Positions 21,827 to 34,896 of a DNA stretch of 64,000 nucleotides are shown one piece after another. Source of the stretch: Macrophomina tecta (taxonomy: Eukaryota > Ascomycota > Dothideomycetes > Botryosphaeriales > Botryosphaeriaceae); contig JAKSGN010000036.1 in the NCBI GenBank assembly GCA_024180945.1, positions 1,054,001 through 1,118,000 on the forward strand, given 5' to 3'. Under the pieces are notes generated by a model. That model was not told the DNA's origin and made no database searches. It was given only the letters and a program-made list of their open reading frames with translations. The first letter of the stretch is position 1. Every line of letters starts with the position of its first letter. The position numbers were made by a program, and so were the translations under genes.

Positions 21827-23925
21827 ATGTTTAATGCACTGAGCCGGTCCCGCGCCTCTGCATCCCTCCTTCGCCCGCAGATCAAGCCCGCGATACCACG
21901 CCATACCAAGGTACCTACTTGAGTCGCTTCAGGCCCCGCTGCCGTGTGACGAAAAGATCGCTGACCCCGCGCCTTAGTTCCTTCCCATGGCTTCCGCTCG
22001 GAAACAATCCTCCTTGCCTGCCGGTATGTCTTCTCGTCCTCCTTCCTCCATCCACCATCGCACACTCTGACACTATGCCTCCCAAAGGCTACAAGGAGGA
22101 CCACAGCAAGGGTCGCATGCTCCGTTTCGAGGACTCCCTTCCCCGCCTCCCTGTTCCGACCCTCGAAGAAACCGCGAAACGCTACCTCAAGTCCGTCCAC
22201 CCTCTTTTGAATACCACCGAGTACGAGAACACAAAGAAGGCCGTCGAGGAGTTCGTCCGGCCAGGTGGTCCTGGAGAGACTCTGCAAAAGCGCCTGGTCG
22301 CCAGGCGCGAGGACCCAAACGTCAGGAACTGGATTTACGATTGGTGGAATGAAGCCGCCTACTTGGCCTACCGTGACCCGGTTGTGCCGTACGTGAGCTA
22401 CTTCTACTCGCACCGCGATGACCGCAAGCGTCGGGATCCTTCAAAGCGCGCCGCCGCCCTCTCCACGGCCGCGTTGGAGTTCAAGAGGCTGGTTGATACG
22501 AAGGAACTGGAGCCGGAGTACATGAAGAAGCTGCCAATAGCAATGTCAAGCTATGAATACATGTTCAACTGCTGCCGCATCCCAGCAAAGCCTGCGGATT
22601 ACCCTCAGAAATACGACCCCGTTCAGAACAAGCACATAGTCGTCGTGCGCAAGAACCAATTTTTCAAGGTGGACCACGAAGTCGACGGCAGGCAACTGAC
22701 AACGGCCGAGTTGGAACAAACATTCAAGAGGATATACCAAAAGGCAGAGAAGGCGCCGGCTGTTGGTCTCTACACGAGTCAGAACCGCGATGTGTGGACG
22801 GATGTAAGTCGAATCCCTCTACAAGACATTGGGCAAAACTGACCGCTGCAGGTTCGCGAGCGTCTCATTGCCGCCCACCCTTCGAACGAAAATGTTCTCA
22901 AGACGATTGAATCTGCCTCTTTCGTCGTCTGTCTCGACGACGCATCCCCAGTCACTCTTGAGGAACGAGCGCACCAGTACTGGCACGGTGATGGTGCTAA
23001 CCGGTGGTTCGACAAGCCTCTTCAATTCATTGTCAATGACAACGGCACCTCCGGTTTCATGGGGGAACATAGCATGATGGATGGCACACCAACCCACCGC
23101 CTGAACGATCACATCAACATGCTAATCGCCACCAACGCTCTGCCTTTCGATGATCCGTCCGTCCGCTCGAACCTACCCGAGCCGATCCCGTTGAACTTTA
23201 AACTTAACACACGTCTGCAAGAAGACATTAACGAGGCTCAGAAGCATTTTGACGGGCAAATTGGCGCACATGAGCTACGTGTGCAGGCTTACCAAGGCTA
23301 CGGCAAGGGCTTGATCAAGAAGTTCAAGTGCTCCCCCGACGCCTACGTGCAGATGATCATCCAGCTCGCGTACCACAAGTTCTACGGCAAGAACCGCCCA
23401 ACTTATGAATCCGCCGCGACCCGTCGTTTCCAACAGGGCCGCACAGAGACTTGCCGCACCGTTTCTGACGAGAGCGTGGCCTTTTGCTCCGCTATGGCCG
23501 ACCCCTCAGTACCGGATGACAAGTGTCGCGATCTTTTCCGCGCCGCCCTCGATGCCCACGTCAAGTACATCACCGATGCTAGCGACGGCCGTGGCGTTGA
23601 TCGCCACCTGTTCGGCCTCAAGAAATGCCTTCAGCACGGCGAGGACATTCCTTCCATCTACACCGACCCCACCTTCGCCTATTCCTCCCACTGGTACATC
23701 TCCAGCTCCCAGCTTAGCTCTGAGTACTTCAACGGCTACGGCTGGAGCCAGGTGGTCGACGACGGTTGGGGAATCGCCTACATGATCAACGAGAACAGCA
23801 TCCAATTCAACGTTGTCTCTAAGAATTTAGGGTCGGAGCGCATGTCTTTCTACCTAAACGAAGCGGCTGGCGACATTAGGGATATCATGCTGCCAACTCT
23901 GGAGGCTGCTAAGGCGAAGTTGTAA
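21827..23925 (+). CDS. CAT2: Carnitine O-acetyltransferase, mitochondrial/peroxisomal
   Basis: Transfers acetyl groups between CoA and carnitine so they can cross organelle membranes; needed for growth on acetate or fatty acids in fungi. Exons 21827-21910, 21978-22023, 22088-22803 and 22852-23925 give 639 residues. Exon 1 encodes a basic, Ser/Arg-rich presequence (MFNALSRSRASASLLRPQIK), and exon 2 has a second in-frame Met at 21987 (MASARKQ). The catalytic His lies in GEHSMMDGTPTHRL. The choline/carnitine acyltransferase fold is clear in LPRLPVPTLEETAKRYLKS, and in GLYTSQNRDVWTD before the last intron. The protein ends AKL, a PTS1 peroxisomal signal. This matches the known yeast arrangement in which long and short forms go to mitochondria and peroxisomes. 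Confidence 0.94.
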
Positions 23926-24304
23926 GATAGGGTGTTTTGAGATATGGAGAGGCCATCCGATTTATGGGCATTTCCTTGTTGCGTTCAATCATTACTAGAA
24001 ATGGAACAACGGACGATTGATGTGCTCTCGGTAATGGGTGAGATTTGGGCGGCATAAAATTTTACGTGTTGACCGTGGATGCGGAGGGTCGACTCACGTC
24101 ATATTCCCCTTGTTATATGTGATATTGCGCGAATAGAGAAGACTTTCACTAGTTCAGAGAATGTAGAATTTCTACAGTTCAGCTTTGTTCATCTTGACAT
24201 CTAATGTGGCATCATTGTCCACCCAGATTCTAACTCTAAATAATCGGGTATAAGGCTATTAGAGAAGTCCAACTTCCAGCAAACCCACCAGCCCTATAAT
24301 CTGC
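23926..24304. other. Intergenic between converging CAT2 and ASK1
   Basis: About 380 bases, more AT-rich than its neighbours, holding the 3' regions of two convergent genes. No gene seen. Confidence 0.5.
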
Positions 24305-25679
24305 TCAAAAACTATCATCAAGTTCAACATTTCTCCTAACAATGCTGGGACTATCTGCCGTCACGTTTGAATCCGTCAACTCTCCTCCACCAGCCGTAAG
24401 CAGCAGGTCATCTACGATCTTCTTACTCGCCTCCCGCGCTGGAGTCTGCATAAGCCTGCTTTGCGGAACGTGAAAATGCATCGTTTTGGGGGGGCTGAAT
24501 TCAGTATCGCCCTCGCTGTCGCTATCCCATGTAATGAAGTCCCTGGCACCACCAGTGAACTTGCTTGCAGTTCCTGCTCCACCGCTCTTTCCCGGGGTCT
24601 GGTGTTGTTGATATACGCTGACACCGGGCGTCCTTGGAGTCTTAGCTGGAGAGAAAAGGTCCGCACGTAGTTGTGGCGCAGGCGCCTCAGGTGACGACAT
24701 GGGTGAGGAGTCGAACGCAAGCCGCCGTCGGGTATGATTGTTGGTTCCTGGCGTAGCAGCAGTGGTGCTTGCACCAGGTCGAGTCTTCTGCACAGTGTGT
24801 GGCGTCGCAGCGATACGGTATGTTTTGTCAAGCATACGATGAAGAAGCGGATCGTTGTTGGAAGCTTGGCGAGTGTGGCGAGTATGCTGGTCGGCGGAGC
24901 CAGGTGCGAAAGGGGAAGATTCGGGCGTCATGGACATGTCGGGCAGTGTAGAATGCGAAACCTTGCCAGGAGTTGTCGGTGCACCGATTACGGTTCCTTC
25001 TTCGGGTAATCCGCTCGCGTCGGATGAGGCGTCGTCTCTTACTTTGCTGGCGCCTGCCTCGGTCTTTTCTCCCTGCAGTTCGCGCTTCAATGCCTCGTAT
25101 GGGGAAGAATAGTTGTCGGTGAAGGAGGACGTAGGACGGTTGCGTGGTGTCTTGGCCATGGAAGGTGATGAGAGTAGAGAATCCTCCAGCCCCTCGTCGT
25201 CTTCGTCGAACCTGCTCGTGCAGTCTGCGGCAGAGTGTAGCGTGGTGTCGTTGCGAATAGAAGGGCTGTCGTCATATGCGGCTGAAACATGGGTGGTGTC
25301 TTCTGGCTGCATAGTGGTATCTTCTGCTGTAGGCTCTTCATAGCCAGACAGCGACACATTGGCGCTGGCTTCGAAGAATTGCTTCCAGAACTTGGATCCC
25401 TCCCACACAGCCTCTGAATGTTTCGCATACTGATCAACCACGGGAATTATGCTGCCGGTAACTATGCGGTGGGCACGGCTAAAGTTATGGTCGATTTCTC
25501 GAAGCGAGTCAGCGTGGGGCGCAAGTTGCAGAACGTCCCCGAGGGAGGAAGTGGGGGGTTTGCGCACCTTGGAGGGTGAGGGTGATGGACTGCTCAAGCT
25601 TTTCTAGCTCCTCGGTGAGAGATAGGTTGCGCTGAGCCATAGCGCTGTTGGTAGCCATCATGCTGCTGGGGCGCGACAT
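24305..25679 (-). CDS. ASK1: DASH/Dam1 complex subunit Ask1
   Basis: Component of the DASH ring that couples kinetochores to microtubules. Two exons, 25679-25568 and 25497-24305, give 434 residues. The conserved domain is N-terminal: LSLTEELEKLEQSITLTLQ, then across the intron EIDHNFSRAHRIVTGSIIPV and EGSKFWKQFFEASANVSL. The 70-base intron (GTGCGC...TTCGAG) is supported because it joins LTLQ to EIDHNF exactly as in the family. The rest is long, acidic and Ser/Thr/Pro-rich with many S/T-P sites (for example KTPRTPG, TPGKSG), fitting cyclin-dependent kinase regulation known for Ask1. The frame is also open upstream of the chosen ATG, but the conserved domain begins close after it. Confidence 0.92.
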
Positions 25680-26172
25680 GGCGAGCGTGGTGGTGGAGGA
25701 GGAGGAGGATGAGGGTTGGATTGTGCAAATTGTCAACACAGATGACGGCGCGTCGGGCAGCCTTGGCATTTGCTGAGCGCGGGGAAACAAGATGTGGCCG
25801 GCGATTCGTTGGCTTCCCAATCAGGCAAGCCGGGACGCGTCGCCCACACGCAACTCAACACGCACGTCTCGCTGCTTATTCCCGTGACGCTTCTCCGCAT
25901 TGCCACCCCAGCACTGTCCGCTAGCCTTCCGCTAGACTTCTGCTCTGATCTACGCGCAGGCTGGACTACCCCACACTGTGCCACAACGCCATGCTTCCTC
26001 TCATGCCTTCGACTCCGCACGTCCGGCTGGCCCACCGGCCTTCAAAAGCCCGAGGTACTGGCCCAAACCCGTCTATCATGCCGCCCAAGAGTTGAGTACG
26101 CTCTTCATTATTCCACTCGTCCTCGCCGCACTCCAATCGACCTCTGCAGCTTACCTGTAGCTTCCAAACACC
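25680..26172. promoter_or_regulatory. Divergent promoter ASK1 / SDR with one MCB motif
   Basis: 493 bases between the start codons of ASK1 (minus) and the dehydrogenase (plus). One ACGCGT hexamer lies at 25835-25840, 156 bases upstream of the ASK1 ATG. A 195-codon plus-strand frame through this region (25770-26357) runs into the dehydrogenase in another frame and looks spurious. Confidence 0.4.
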
Positions 26173-27171
26173 ATGTCTGCCCGTATCGTCACGAGAACGT
26201 TGCTTGGTGCTTTCAGCAAGCTCTCGGCCTTCTCCAAAGCCCCCCCAGCTGCCTCGGCATTCTCCCGCTCCTTTGCCAGCAGCCCCCAGCTGCAGAAGAC
26301 TGCCATTGTGACAGGCTCCGCTCGGGGAATGTCAGTCAACACCATCTTTTACTCTAATCTCCCCGTACTCATGCCAGGTACAGCGGAAAGGCCATTGCAA
26401 TCCGCCTTGCGCAAGACGGCTACGATGTCACTGTGAATGACTTATCGCACAACCAAAGTCATGCTGAGGAAGTCGTCTCTCAGATCAAGGATCTGGGCCG
26501 CAAGTCCACCCTCGCCATCGGTGACGTATCCAGGCGCACAGATGTCAAGAACATTATCGGCATTTCAGTGAAGGAGCTGGGTCCGCTAGACACCATGGTT
26601 GCCAACGCCGGCATCGCGCAGGTCAAGCCTCTCCTCGAACTGACTGACGACGATTTCCGCCGCATGTTCGAGGTCAATGTCCACGGCGTCTTCTACAGCT
26701 ATACAGAAGCCGCCAAGCAGATGATCAAGCAGGGCAGCGGTGGAAAGTTGATAGGCTGTGCCAGGTGCGATCCCTCTCTCGAGACGTATATTTACTCTCT
26801 GATGTTGTATGCAGCATCGTCGCGTTCAAGCCCTTTGCCATGCTATCCCACTACTCTGCCTCCAAGTGGGCCGTCCGCGGTCTAACCCAGGCTATGGCTA
26901 TGGAGATGGCACAGCACAAGATAACCGTGAACGCCTACGCCCTGGCATCGTCGGCACTGCTATGTGGGACCTGATCGACGAGGAATTGGGCAAGACGACC
27001 GGCGCCAAGAAGGGGGACACCATCAAGAAGTATACAAAGGAGTTGATCGCCCTCGGCAGAACAAGCGTCCCAGAAGACGTAAGCAAAACTGTTAGCTTCT
27101 TAGCCGGCCCAGATAGCGAGTATATTACGGGTCAAACGCTAGTCGTCGACGGTGGTATTATTTATACATAG
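26173..27171 (+). pseudogene. Short-chain dehydrogenase/reductase, one apparent frameshift
   Basis: Classical SDR resembling fungal diacetyl/acetoin-type reductases. Exons 26173-26330, 26378-26764 and 26815-27171. The N-terminus is Ser/Ala/Arg-rich and may be a mitochondrial presequence. The cofactor motif TGSARGMYSGKAIAIRL spans intron 1. NAG in TMVANAGIAQ and the catalytic YxxxK (HYSASKWAVRGLTQA) are present. Near 26938-26942 one base appears to be missing: the frame reading ITVNAYA must shift to continue PGIVGTAMWDLIDEE. The end reads ITGQTLVVDGGIIYT. The last 100 bases are enriched in TA and poor in CA/TG, like the adjoining RIP island, so mutation may have spread into the gene. Either a sequencing error or a recent null allele; otherwise well conserved. 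Confidence 0.75.
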
Positions 27172-27282
27172 TTATAGTAGTACTAGTACTTTCTTCTATT
27201 TAATATTACGGCAGATTACGAAAATGTTATATTTACGAAAATTATTTACCGAGATAGTACAATATTTGTAACTTATATTTAA

Positions 27283-30200
27283 ATTATCATTATTATTGTT
27301 ATTATTTAACGTCCGTATAGAGTTAGTAACTATTATAGACGGCCTAGGGCAATCTATATAAAGTTAGTATTTAGGTATATAAGTATTTTAGTAAAATAGT
27401 ATAGCGTAGGCTAAGGGGCGTAGCAAAATAAAGAAAATAAAAATAGTAGAATAGAAAGATAGTAAACTAGTAAAATAGTAAAGAATAAGAAGCGGCGCGT
27501 ATTTACGTATTTATTTTTTCGCTAAAGAGGGTCCTAGGATCTATTTACGTATAGAAATCCGTATTTATTTAATATAGTCTAGGGTAGGTTCTAGGCTAAA
27601 TTCGGTATTTAGAAGTAGATTTAAGCTAGGGTTTTTAGTTTCTAGTTTTTTTCTAAGCTCCTGTCGTTCTATATCGTAGTAGGGATATTTAAGAAAAAGA
27701 TACTTAGGGGTTTATTTAGCGTTATTTAAGTAGGGATATCTATTTATTTCGCTCTAGTTAAATCTATAAAGATAGAATCTAAAGTATCTATATTCTATTT
27801 TTAGCTAGTATAAGGCGCTAATCGTATTTCTTTTTTTAAAAAGGGCGTAGATCTTTTTTCTTATTTTCTAACGGTATTAGCGTAGATAACTAGTTTTAGA
27901 GCTTTTCTTTTAGCTTTTCGTAGCTTCTAAATACTATTCCTATATAAGTAGTATTTTATTAAGTATTCTATAAAATACTAGGCTAGTTTTACTTATATTA
28001 GGGGTAGTTTTAGTTACCTCTTTAGCTAGATAATCGGCTTATTTATTTTCGTAGATTTTTAGATGTTCTAGAACCTACTAGAGAATTACTAAATTACTTC
28101 TTTTAAGTAGAATTTTACTAGCGTTTATAGCCCTTATAACGTAGCCTTATCTTAGTTTTTTTAAAGGAGTTTTAAGCCAGTAAAGAGCGGCCTAGTTATT
28201 TATATAGACTCTAATATTTTAGAACGTATATTCGTTTTATACGGCTAGTTTAAGGGCTTAGATAATAGCCTTAAGTTCGCTATTATATATAAGATTACTA
28301 GGGCCGATATTATCTATCTTTTCTAGAACGCGGTTAGTTATTTCGGCTTATTTTTTTTTATACTTATATCTATATCTATTTCTTTTTCTTACGAATTAGA
28401 GCTAGCGTTAGTATAGATAAGTATATTATTATTCTCTAGGGTATATAGTTTTTACTTATAGCGTTCGGCCTCTTCTTCTTTAGATAGCTTTAATATTTTA
28501 ACTAAGTAGGGCGTTTCTAGATTCTATAAGGCGAAGTAGAAGGGTTTAATTATTTCTAGATTATTAGGCCTAGTACTAAGTATATTTCTTATATTTCGAA
28601 GCTAGTAGGATTACGTAGAGGCGTTGTTTTTAGATTTAAATATAAGCTATTAAACGAAATAATTAGGTCCTAGATAAAGTACTCTAAGGGCGTATTTTCG
28701 AACGTTTTCGTCTAGGCGGAGGTGCGTAGGTAGAAGGACAGCTTCTATTTCTAGAGAGGTAACTAGTATAGTTCTAAATATTTCTAGTATTTTACGTAGG
28801 GCTAGGTTTTATAATATTCTCGTTTAGCGTTTAACCGAGGCTTGGTTTTTCTAGTATAATTAGCTCCCGTAGTTAGCGATAGAGGTAATATACTCTATAT
28901 AAAGTTACTATATAGCGTAGGGGCTAAGTTCTCATTCGGTATTAGCTAGTTAGGAGAGCCTATAAAAGGCGAAATAGGCTTAGCTTATTTTTATAGAGAC
29001 GTGGCTTTTATAAATAAGTAGAAGGTCGAAAAATACTTCTAGATATTAAACTAGTTTTTTTAGTTTTACTACGTTCCCGTTAGGGAGCGTAAGAAGTAGA
29101 GTCCGGGTTTCTTTTTCTTTAGAAAAGTATATAATTTCGGTCTTTTCTAGGTTAAATTAAATAGCGTTTTCTTTATCTAAGCTATAGAGCTTTATAACTT
29201 CGCGCTCTAGTATCTTAACGTTTTTTTTCTAGCTCGTAGAGCTAACTATAAGAAATAAATCGTCGATATAGAAGTAGAAATTAACTATATTTAACTAAAA
29301 TAGCTCTTGGATATATATTAGAAATAGTATAGGCGAAGTAGGGCTTTCTTATAGTATATCCGTTTTAATTTTACTAAATTCCTCTACTTCTCCGTTAAAG
29401 CTTAGGCGTAGGGTCCGGGAGTTTATAAAGAATCTAACCTAGGCTAGTAGATTAAGAAATAATTCTAGCCGGGCTATTATTTCTAGAAGTTAGTCTTAGG
29501 CGACGTAGTTAAATACCCCCTTTACGTCTAGAAAAAGCGTAGATATTTTAAGCTTTACGGCTCGGTTTTCTTCTATTTCGGTAGCTAGAAGAAAGCACGC
29601 GTCGATAGCTAATTTTTATAATCTACCCTCTATTTAGCTTAGGTAGAGGAGATTAGTAGTTTTAGCTAGATAGCTTAGTTATTTAGCTATAATCCGTTCT
29701 ATTATTGTACCTAAGTAATTTAAAAGAGCTATAACCCGATAGACTTTAGAAGTATACTCGTCTAGTTTATTAGATTTCTTTAGAATTACGCCGATAGCTT
29801 ATTTCTAGCATGTAGAGTAGTAACTATACTAAATTAATAAGCTATATACCTTATAAAAGGCCTCCGGGTAGGCGTTATATATATAGGTAATTATCTCTTG
29901 CGTAATCTAGTCTAGCGTAGGCGTAGTGTCTTTTATTTTCTTAGAGTAGGCATTCTAGAGCTTTATTTAGTCTAGAGAGGGCTATTTCTATCTATTACTA
30001 GGGGTATAGGCGTTCTAGTTAAATAGGGCTATTTTAAAAAGCTTAGAAAATAGAGTTTCTTTTAGTACGTAGTACTTTTCTTTAAAATCTTCGTATAGGG
30101 CGCCGTCTTTAGATCTAATAGCCGGTATATATTTAGTTATTCGGTATTTAGTATAAGATATTACCTTAAAGATATTTATAGGGGTTTTATTAGCTAGAAA

Positions 30201-33150
30201 TTTATTCTAGTACGTTTATTTAACTTATTTTATAGCCTAGAAGTAGGTATTTTAGGCGATTAGATAGTCTTTTCTTCTATTAGGCTCTAGGAGCTCTTTT
30301 AGAAGCCGTATTTTAGCTTTTAGATCTTCTCGGAGTTTTAGTAATTTATTATTCTACTACGGTTTTACGTTTACCTTTAGAATTGCTTTTAGGATAGCTT
30401 TATCTATAGCGTTACTAATAGTAGTAGTAAGGGATTAGCTAAGGTCTTTTAGTAGTAGTATTTTACTATTAGGCTCCCTTAGTACCTCTCGCGTAATCGA
30501 ATTATCGAGTTTCTAAAGTTCTATTTCTAGGCGTTTTAGGAATTCGTTAATTTCGATTCGAAATAGGGCTTTAAATTAGTTCTAGTTCGCTTTTTTAGTA
30601 ATATACCGTTCTTAGGATTTCGGTGGATTCGGCTCGTTTAGCCGAATACTAAAGAGGATAGAAAAGTAATTAGATTCTATACTAGATAGGGTTTACTAGT
30701 TCTCTATAGTATTTATTAAGCTAGGCGTAGCGAGGATTAGATCTATAATAGGAGGCCTATTTAGGTTTAGGCGGTAGAACGTGCCCTTTTCTATATTATT
30801 TACTAGGCTTAGGTTATTGTTTTCTATCTATTCGACTAGCCTAGACGCTTCGGATAACGTAGGGGATTCGGGATTCTACTACGGGTAGTATTAGTTAAAA
30901 TCGCCAGCTATAATCGTAGGGGTAGTTATAGAATTATACTAAAGTACCCTCTCGAGCGTATATAGCTAGGATTCGTAGTTTTAGGCCTTTTAGTTATATA
31001 GGTTAAGGATTTAGAATTAGGTGCGTCCTTATCTTATATTTAGTACTATTAGATCGGGCGAGGAATAGGCCGTTTTAGCGTAGTTTATTTTAAAGCTACG
31101 TAGGTGCCTTACGATATAAACGAGCGTTCGTAGCCGTTCTAAAGGAGAGTAAACCGGTAGAATTACCGTAAATAAGGGGTAGTTAACCGAGCGGACCTCT
31201 TAGGGGTTATTAGATTCTATAAGCTATAGTTCTTATATAAGAATTAGGCCTATTTCGAGTTTTATAGCTAGCTAAAGTAGGCTTTTAGTAGCCTAGGCGC
31301 TTTAATTTAGGTTAGCTTATAAAACTCTTAATTTATCTATTTTAGAGGTAGGGAGTATTTAGTCGGTTTCTAGATAGTATAGGTACCGAATACCTTTCTT
31401 AGCCGTGTAAGACGTATAGATGCATTAGTACTACGGCGTAGGGTAGGCTTTTAGGTATATACTATACCGTAGCGTAGATTTATATGCGTTCGTTTAGTAC
31501 CTAACGCTTAGGTAGTTTAAGTACTTTTCGTTTCTAGTACTTAGGCGGAGTTTTTCGGCCTTATAGCTAACACCGTAGATATAAAGCCGCTTATTAGTAG
31601 CTTATTTTTATTTCTTAAGCGTTTTAAAAGCGGCTATAACGAAGCCGGCGCTTTAGTTTTCTCTTCGGTTCTTAGGGGTAATCTAGTAGGGGTTACCTAC
31701 TACGGTAAGGTTTAGATTAAAGGTTGTAATCTCATCCTTAATAAGGCTTAAGATATCGAGGTCTAGCGTCTCCCGTATAGAAACGCCGTAGATAACTACC
31801 TTATACTAGGTCTTATTTACGCGTAGGGCAGCTTATAGGATAACTCGTTTAATAACCGCCTTATTCTCGAGAAAAAAGGCCGTGTTATAGTCCTCGGTTC
31901 CCGTAATAACGATATTACTATTAAGGGAGAGTTGGATACCTTAGACTACGGGCTTCGTTTTAAACCCTATATTTTTAAATGCGCGGTTTAGGCGGTTGCG
32001 GAGGTTAAGGGGCTGGATTACGTCCTTCGGGCCGGAGTAGAGAACCGTAATTTATCTATCTTTTACTAGGGTTATAACGGGCTTAGAAGCTATTTTCTTC
32101 TTTTTAGGGAGGATAAAGCCGTTGTTATCTAGAATAGTAGCCGCGATTTTGGCGTAGAACGGCGTTTAGGCGCTTTAGGGGACCGTTAGTTAGCTTGGGA
32201 TATTAGTAATATTTCGTTAGGGTGGAATTGCTATATTCTTTACCTTATTTCTAAGCGAACGGGTAACGTTTTTAAGGGAGCGAATCTAGGTAGCGAGAAT
32301 CGACTTAGAAAAGTCGATTTTTCCTTTATCGGTATATTTCTAAAATACCCTAATAAGGTCTAGGATATTACGGTTTTATTAGCGGTTTTCTTCGAGGTTT
32401 ACGGCTTTAAGGAGGTAGTCTAGTGCTATATCTAGATATTTCTTAGGGGTCGTAGGGGTATTTAAATTAAACCGAAGTCGTTTTTTACCGTAGGAGCTTC
32501 TAAAAGTAAACCTAGATTCGCTAATAGGTACCGTGCGCTGCGTCGTAGGAGTTTCCGGGCCTCGTTTACGGGTAGTAGAAATAATAAATAGGTTTTCGTC
32601 TTCTATTTCGATTTCCGTAGTGATTCCAGTTCCAGGGGTGTTGATAACGATAGAAGTAGGCGGGATAGAGGGTCGGGGGGTGGCTAAAAGCTCGTCCGGG
32701 GAGCCGGGAGGGTCCGGGGGGGGAAGGGGAGGCGGTATATTTATGCTTATATAGCTCGAGGTTGTTGGAATAAGGTTTCGCTTATTTAGGCGAAGTAGGG
32801 CTTTTAAGAATTTTTCAAAGCTCGGACTAGGTAGAAAGGGGAGGAAGAAGCGCTTTCGCCTTAGATTTTAAATACGTAAACGCGCTCTAAATCTAGTGCA
32901 AATTAGTACGGGGGTGCGCGTAGGTGTCTTCTAGCCGTGGCTTAAATTTAGCTCGTTTTAGAGTCGTTTTAGGGTCGTAGTAGGGGTGCGGAGGTTAAGA
33001 AAGGCGGTTCGGCCTAACAAGGCCTCTTTTCCACGCAATAACGTAGTAGCGCGTATAGCTACGAAGCTAAGATTTAGGAATCTAGCTAAGGAAATTAAGG
33101 GCTTTCGATAGATACCGGTCTTGGCGCTTTTTCTCGAGGTCGAATTCGGA
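27283..33150 (-). mobile_element. Tad1-like LINE, copy A (RIP-degraded, near full length)
   Basis: Read on the minus strand: 5' ORF1-like region (about 33.1-31.5 kb), endonuclease (about 31.5-30.5), reverse transcriptase (about 30.4-28.9), RNase H (about 28.6-27.9), and a TAA-type tail at about 27,283-27,310. The RT active site YIDD is intact at 29,270-29,259. A passage equivalent to KGAFNYVA lies near 29,520. This copy is the least mutated, and its ORF1 portion (32.5-33.0 kb) still has G-rich stretches. No intact frame remains. Family assignment to the Tad1/I-type LINE group rests on domain order and the TAA tail. Confidence 0.7.
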
Positions 33151-33159
33151 GGTTTAGCG

Positions 33160-33960
33160 TAGCTCTTATAAATAAGTAGAAGGTTAAAAAATACTTCTAA
33201 ATATTAAACTAGTTTCTTTAGTTTTACTACGTCTCTATTAGGAAGCGTAAAGAATAGAGTCCGAGCCTCTTTTTCTTTAGAAAAGTATATTATTTTAGTC
33301 TTTTTTAGATTAAATTAGATAGTATTTTCTTTTTCTAAGCTATAGAGCTTTATAACTTCGTGTTTTAAGATCTTAATATTCTTTTCTAGCTCGTAGAGCT
33401 AACCGTAAGAAATAGATTATTAATATAAGAGTAAAAGTTAACTACGTTTAACTAGAATAGCTCTCGAATATATAGTAAAAATAGTATAGGCGAGGTAGGA
33501 CTACCTTACGGTATACCCGTTTTAATTTTACTAAATTCCTCTACTTCTCCGTTAAAGCTTAGGCGTAGGGTCCGGGAGTTTATAAAAGATCTAACCTAGG
33601 CTAGTAGATTAAGGGGTAATTCTAGCCGGGCTATTATTTCTAGGAGTTAGTCTTAGGCGACGTAGTTAAATACCCCTTTTACATCTAGAAAAAGCGTAGA
33701 CGTTTTAAGCTTTACGGCTTAGTTTTCTTCTATTTCGGTAGCTAGAAGAAAGCACGCGTTAATAGCTAATTTTTATAATCTATCCCCTATTTAGCTTAGG
33801 TAGAGGAGATTAGTAGTTTTAGCTAGATAGCTTAGTTATTTAGCTATAATTCGTTTTATTATTTTACCTAAGTAATTTAGAAGAGCTATAACCTAGTAGG
33901 CTTTAGAAGTATACTTATTCGGTTTATTAGATTTCTTTAGAATTACGCCGGTAGCTTAAG
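33160..33960 (-). mobile_element. LINE fragment B (reverse transcriptase part)
   Basis: About 800 bases closely matching the RT region of copy A (29.0-29.8 kb), same orientation, lying directly beyond its 5' end. Its RT site reads YINN (33,427-33,416), a mutated YIDD. It stops abruptly where the plus-strand RNase H fragment begins. Confidence 0.65.
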
Positions 33961-34896
33961 AGATAGGCGTAAGTATAAGTATAAAAGAAAAATAAGCCGA
34001 AATAATTAATCGCGTTCTAGAAAAAATAGATAATATCGGCCCTAGTAAACTCGTATATAACGGCGAACTCGAGGCTATTACCTAAGCTCTTAAACTAGCC
34101 GTATAAAATGAGTATACGTTCTAAAATATTAGAGTCTATATAAATAACTAGGCCGTACTCTATCGGCTTAAAACTCCTTTAAAAAACCTAGGATAAGGCT
34201 ACGTTATAAGGGCTATAAACGCTAGTAAAATTCTACTCGAGAGGGATAATTTAGTAATTCTTTAATAAATTCTAGGCTATCTAGACGTCTACGGAAACAA
34301 ACGAGCTAATTATCTAGCTAAAGAAATAACTAAAACTATCTCTAATATAAGCGAAACTAGCCTAGTATTTTATAAAATACTTAATAGAATACCGCTTATA
34401 TAGGAGTAGTATTTAAAAGCTATAAAAAGCTAAGAAAAAAGCGCTAAAACCGGTTATCTACACTAATACCGCTAGAAAATAAGAAAAAAGATCTACGCCC
34501 TTTTTAAAAAGAGAGATACGATTAGCGCCTTATACTAACTAAAACTAGAATATAGATACTTTAAATCCTACCTCTATAGAGTTAACCGGTGCGAAATAAA
34601 TAGATACCCCTACTTAAATAATATAAAATAAACTTCTAAATACTTTCTTCTTAAATACCCCTACTACGACTCGAAACGATAGAAGCTTAAGAAAAAAAAA
34701 TAGAAACTAAAACTCCTAGCTTAAATCTTCTTCTAAATATCGAATATAGCCTAGAATCTACCCTAGACTACCTCGAATAAATACGGATTTCTACGCGTAA
34801 ATAGATCCTAAGACTATCTTTAGCGGAAGACTAAATACGTAGATACGCGCCACTCTTTATCTTTTACTATTTTACTAGTTTACTATCTTTCTACTT
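33961..34896 (+). mobile_element. LINE fragment D (RNase H and 3' region)
   Basis: Plus-strand LINE 3' part. RNase H residues can be read through stops (for example YNGELEAIT, then YGNKRANYLAKEI with the late His/Asp region), and the 3' sequence matches 51.7-52.4 kb. It ends about 34,896 without the TAA tail, abutting the 5' end of copy C. Together with fragment B it forms an inverted junction. Confidence 0.65.

Noticed and set aside
25770..26357. 195-codon plus-strand frame between ASK1 and the dehydrogenase
   Set aside because: It overlaps the dehydrogenase first exon in a different frame and lies in the divergent promoter; no protein features.
32533..32754. 73-codon plus-strand frame in the RIP island
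   Set aside because: It is antisense to the ORF1-like part of LINE copy A, open only because this segment is less mutated.
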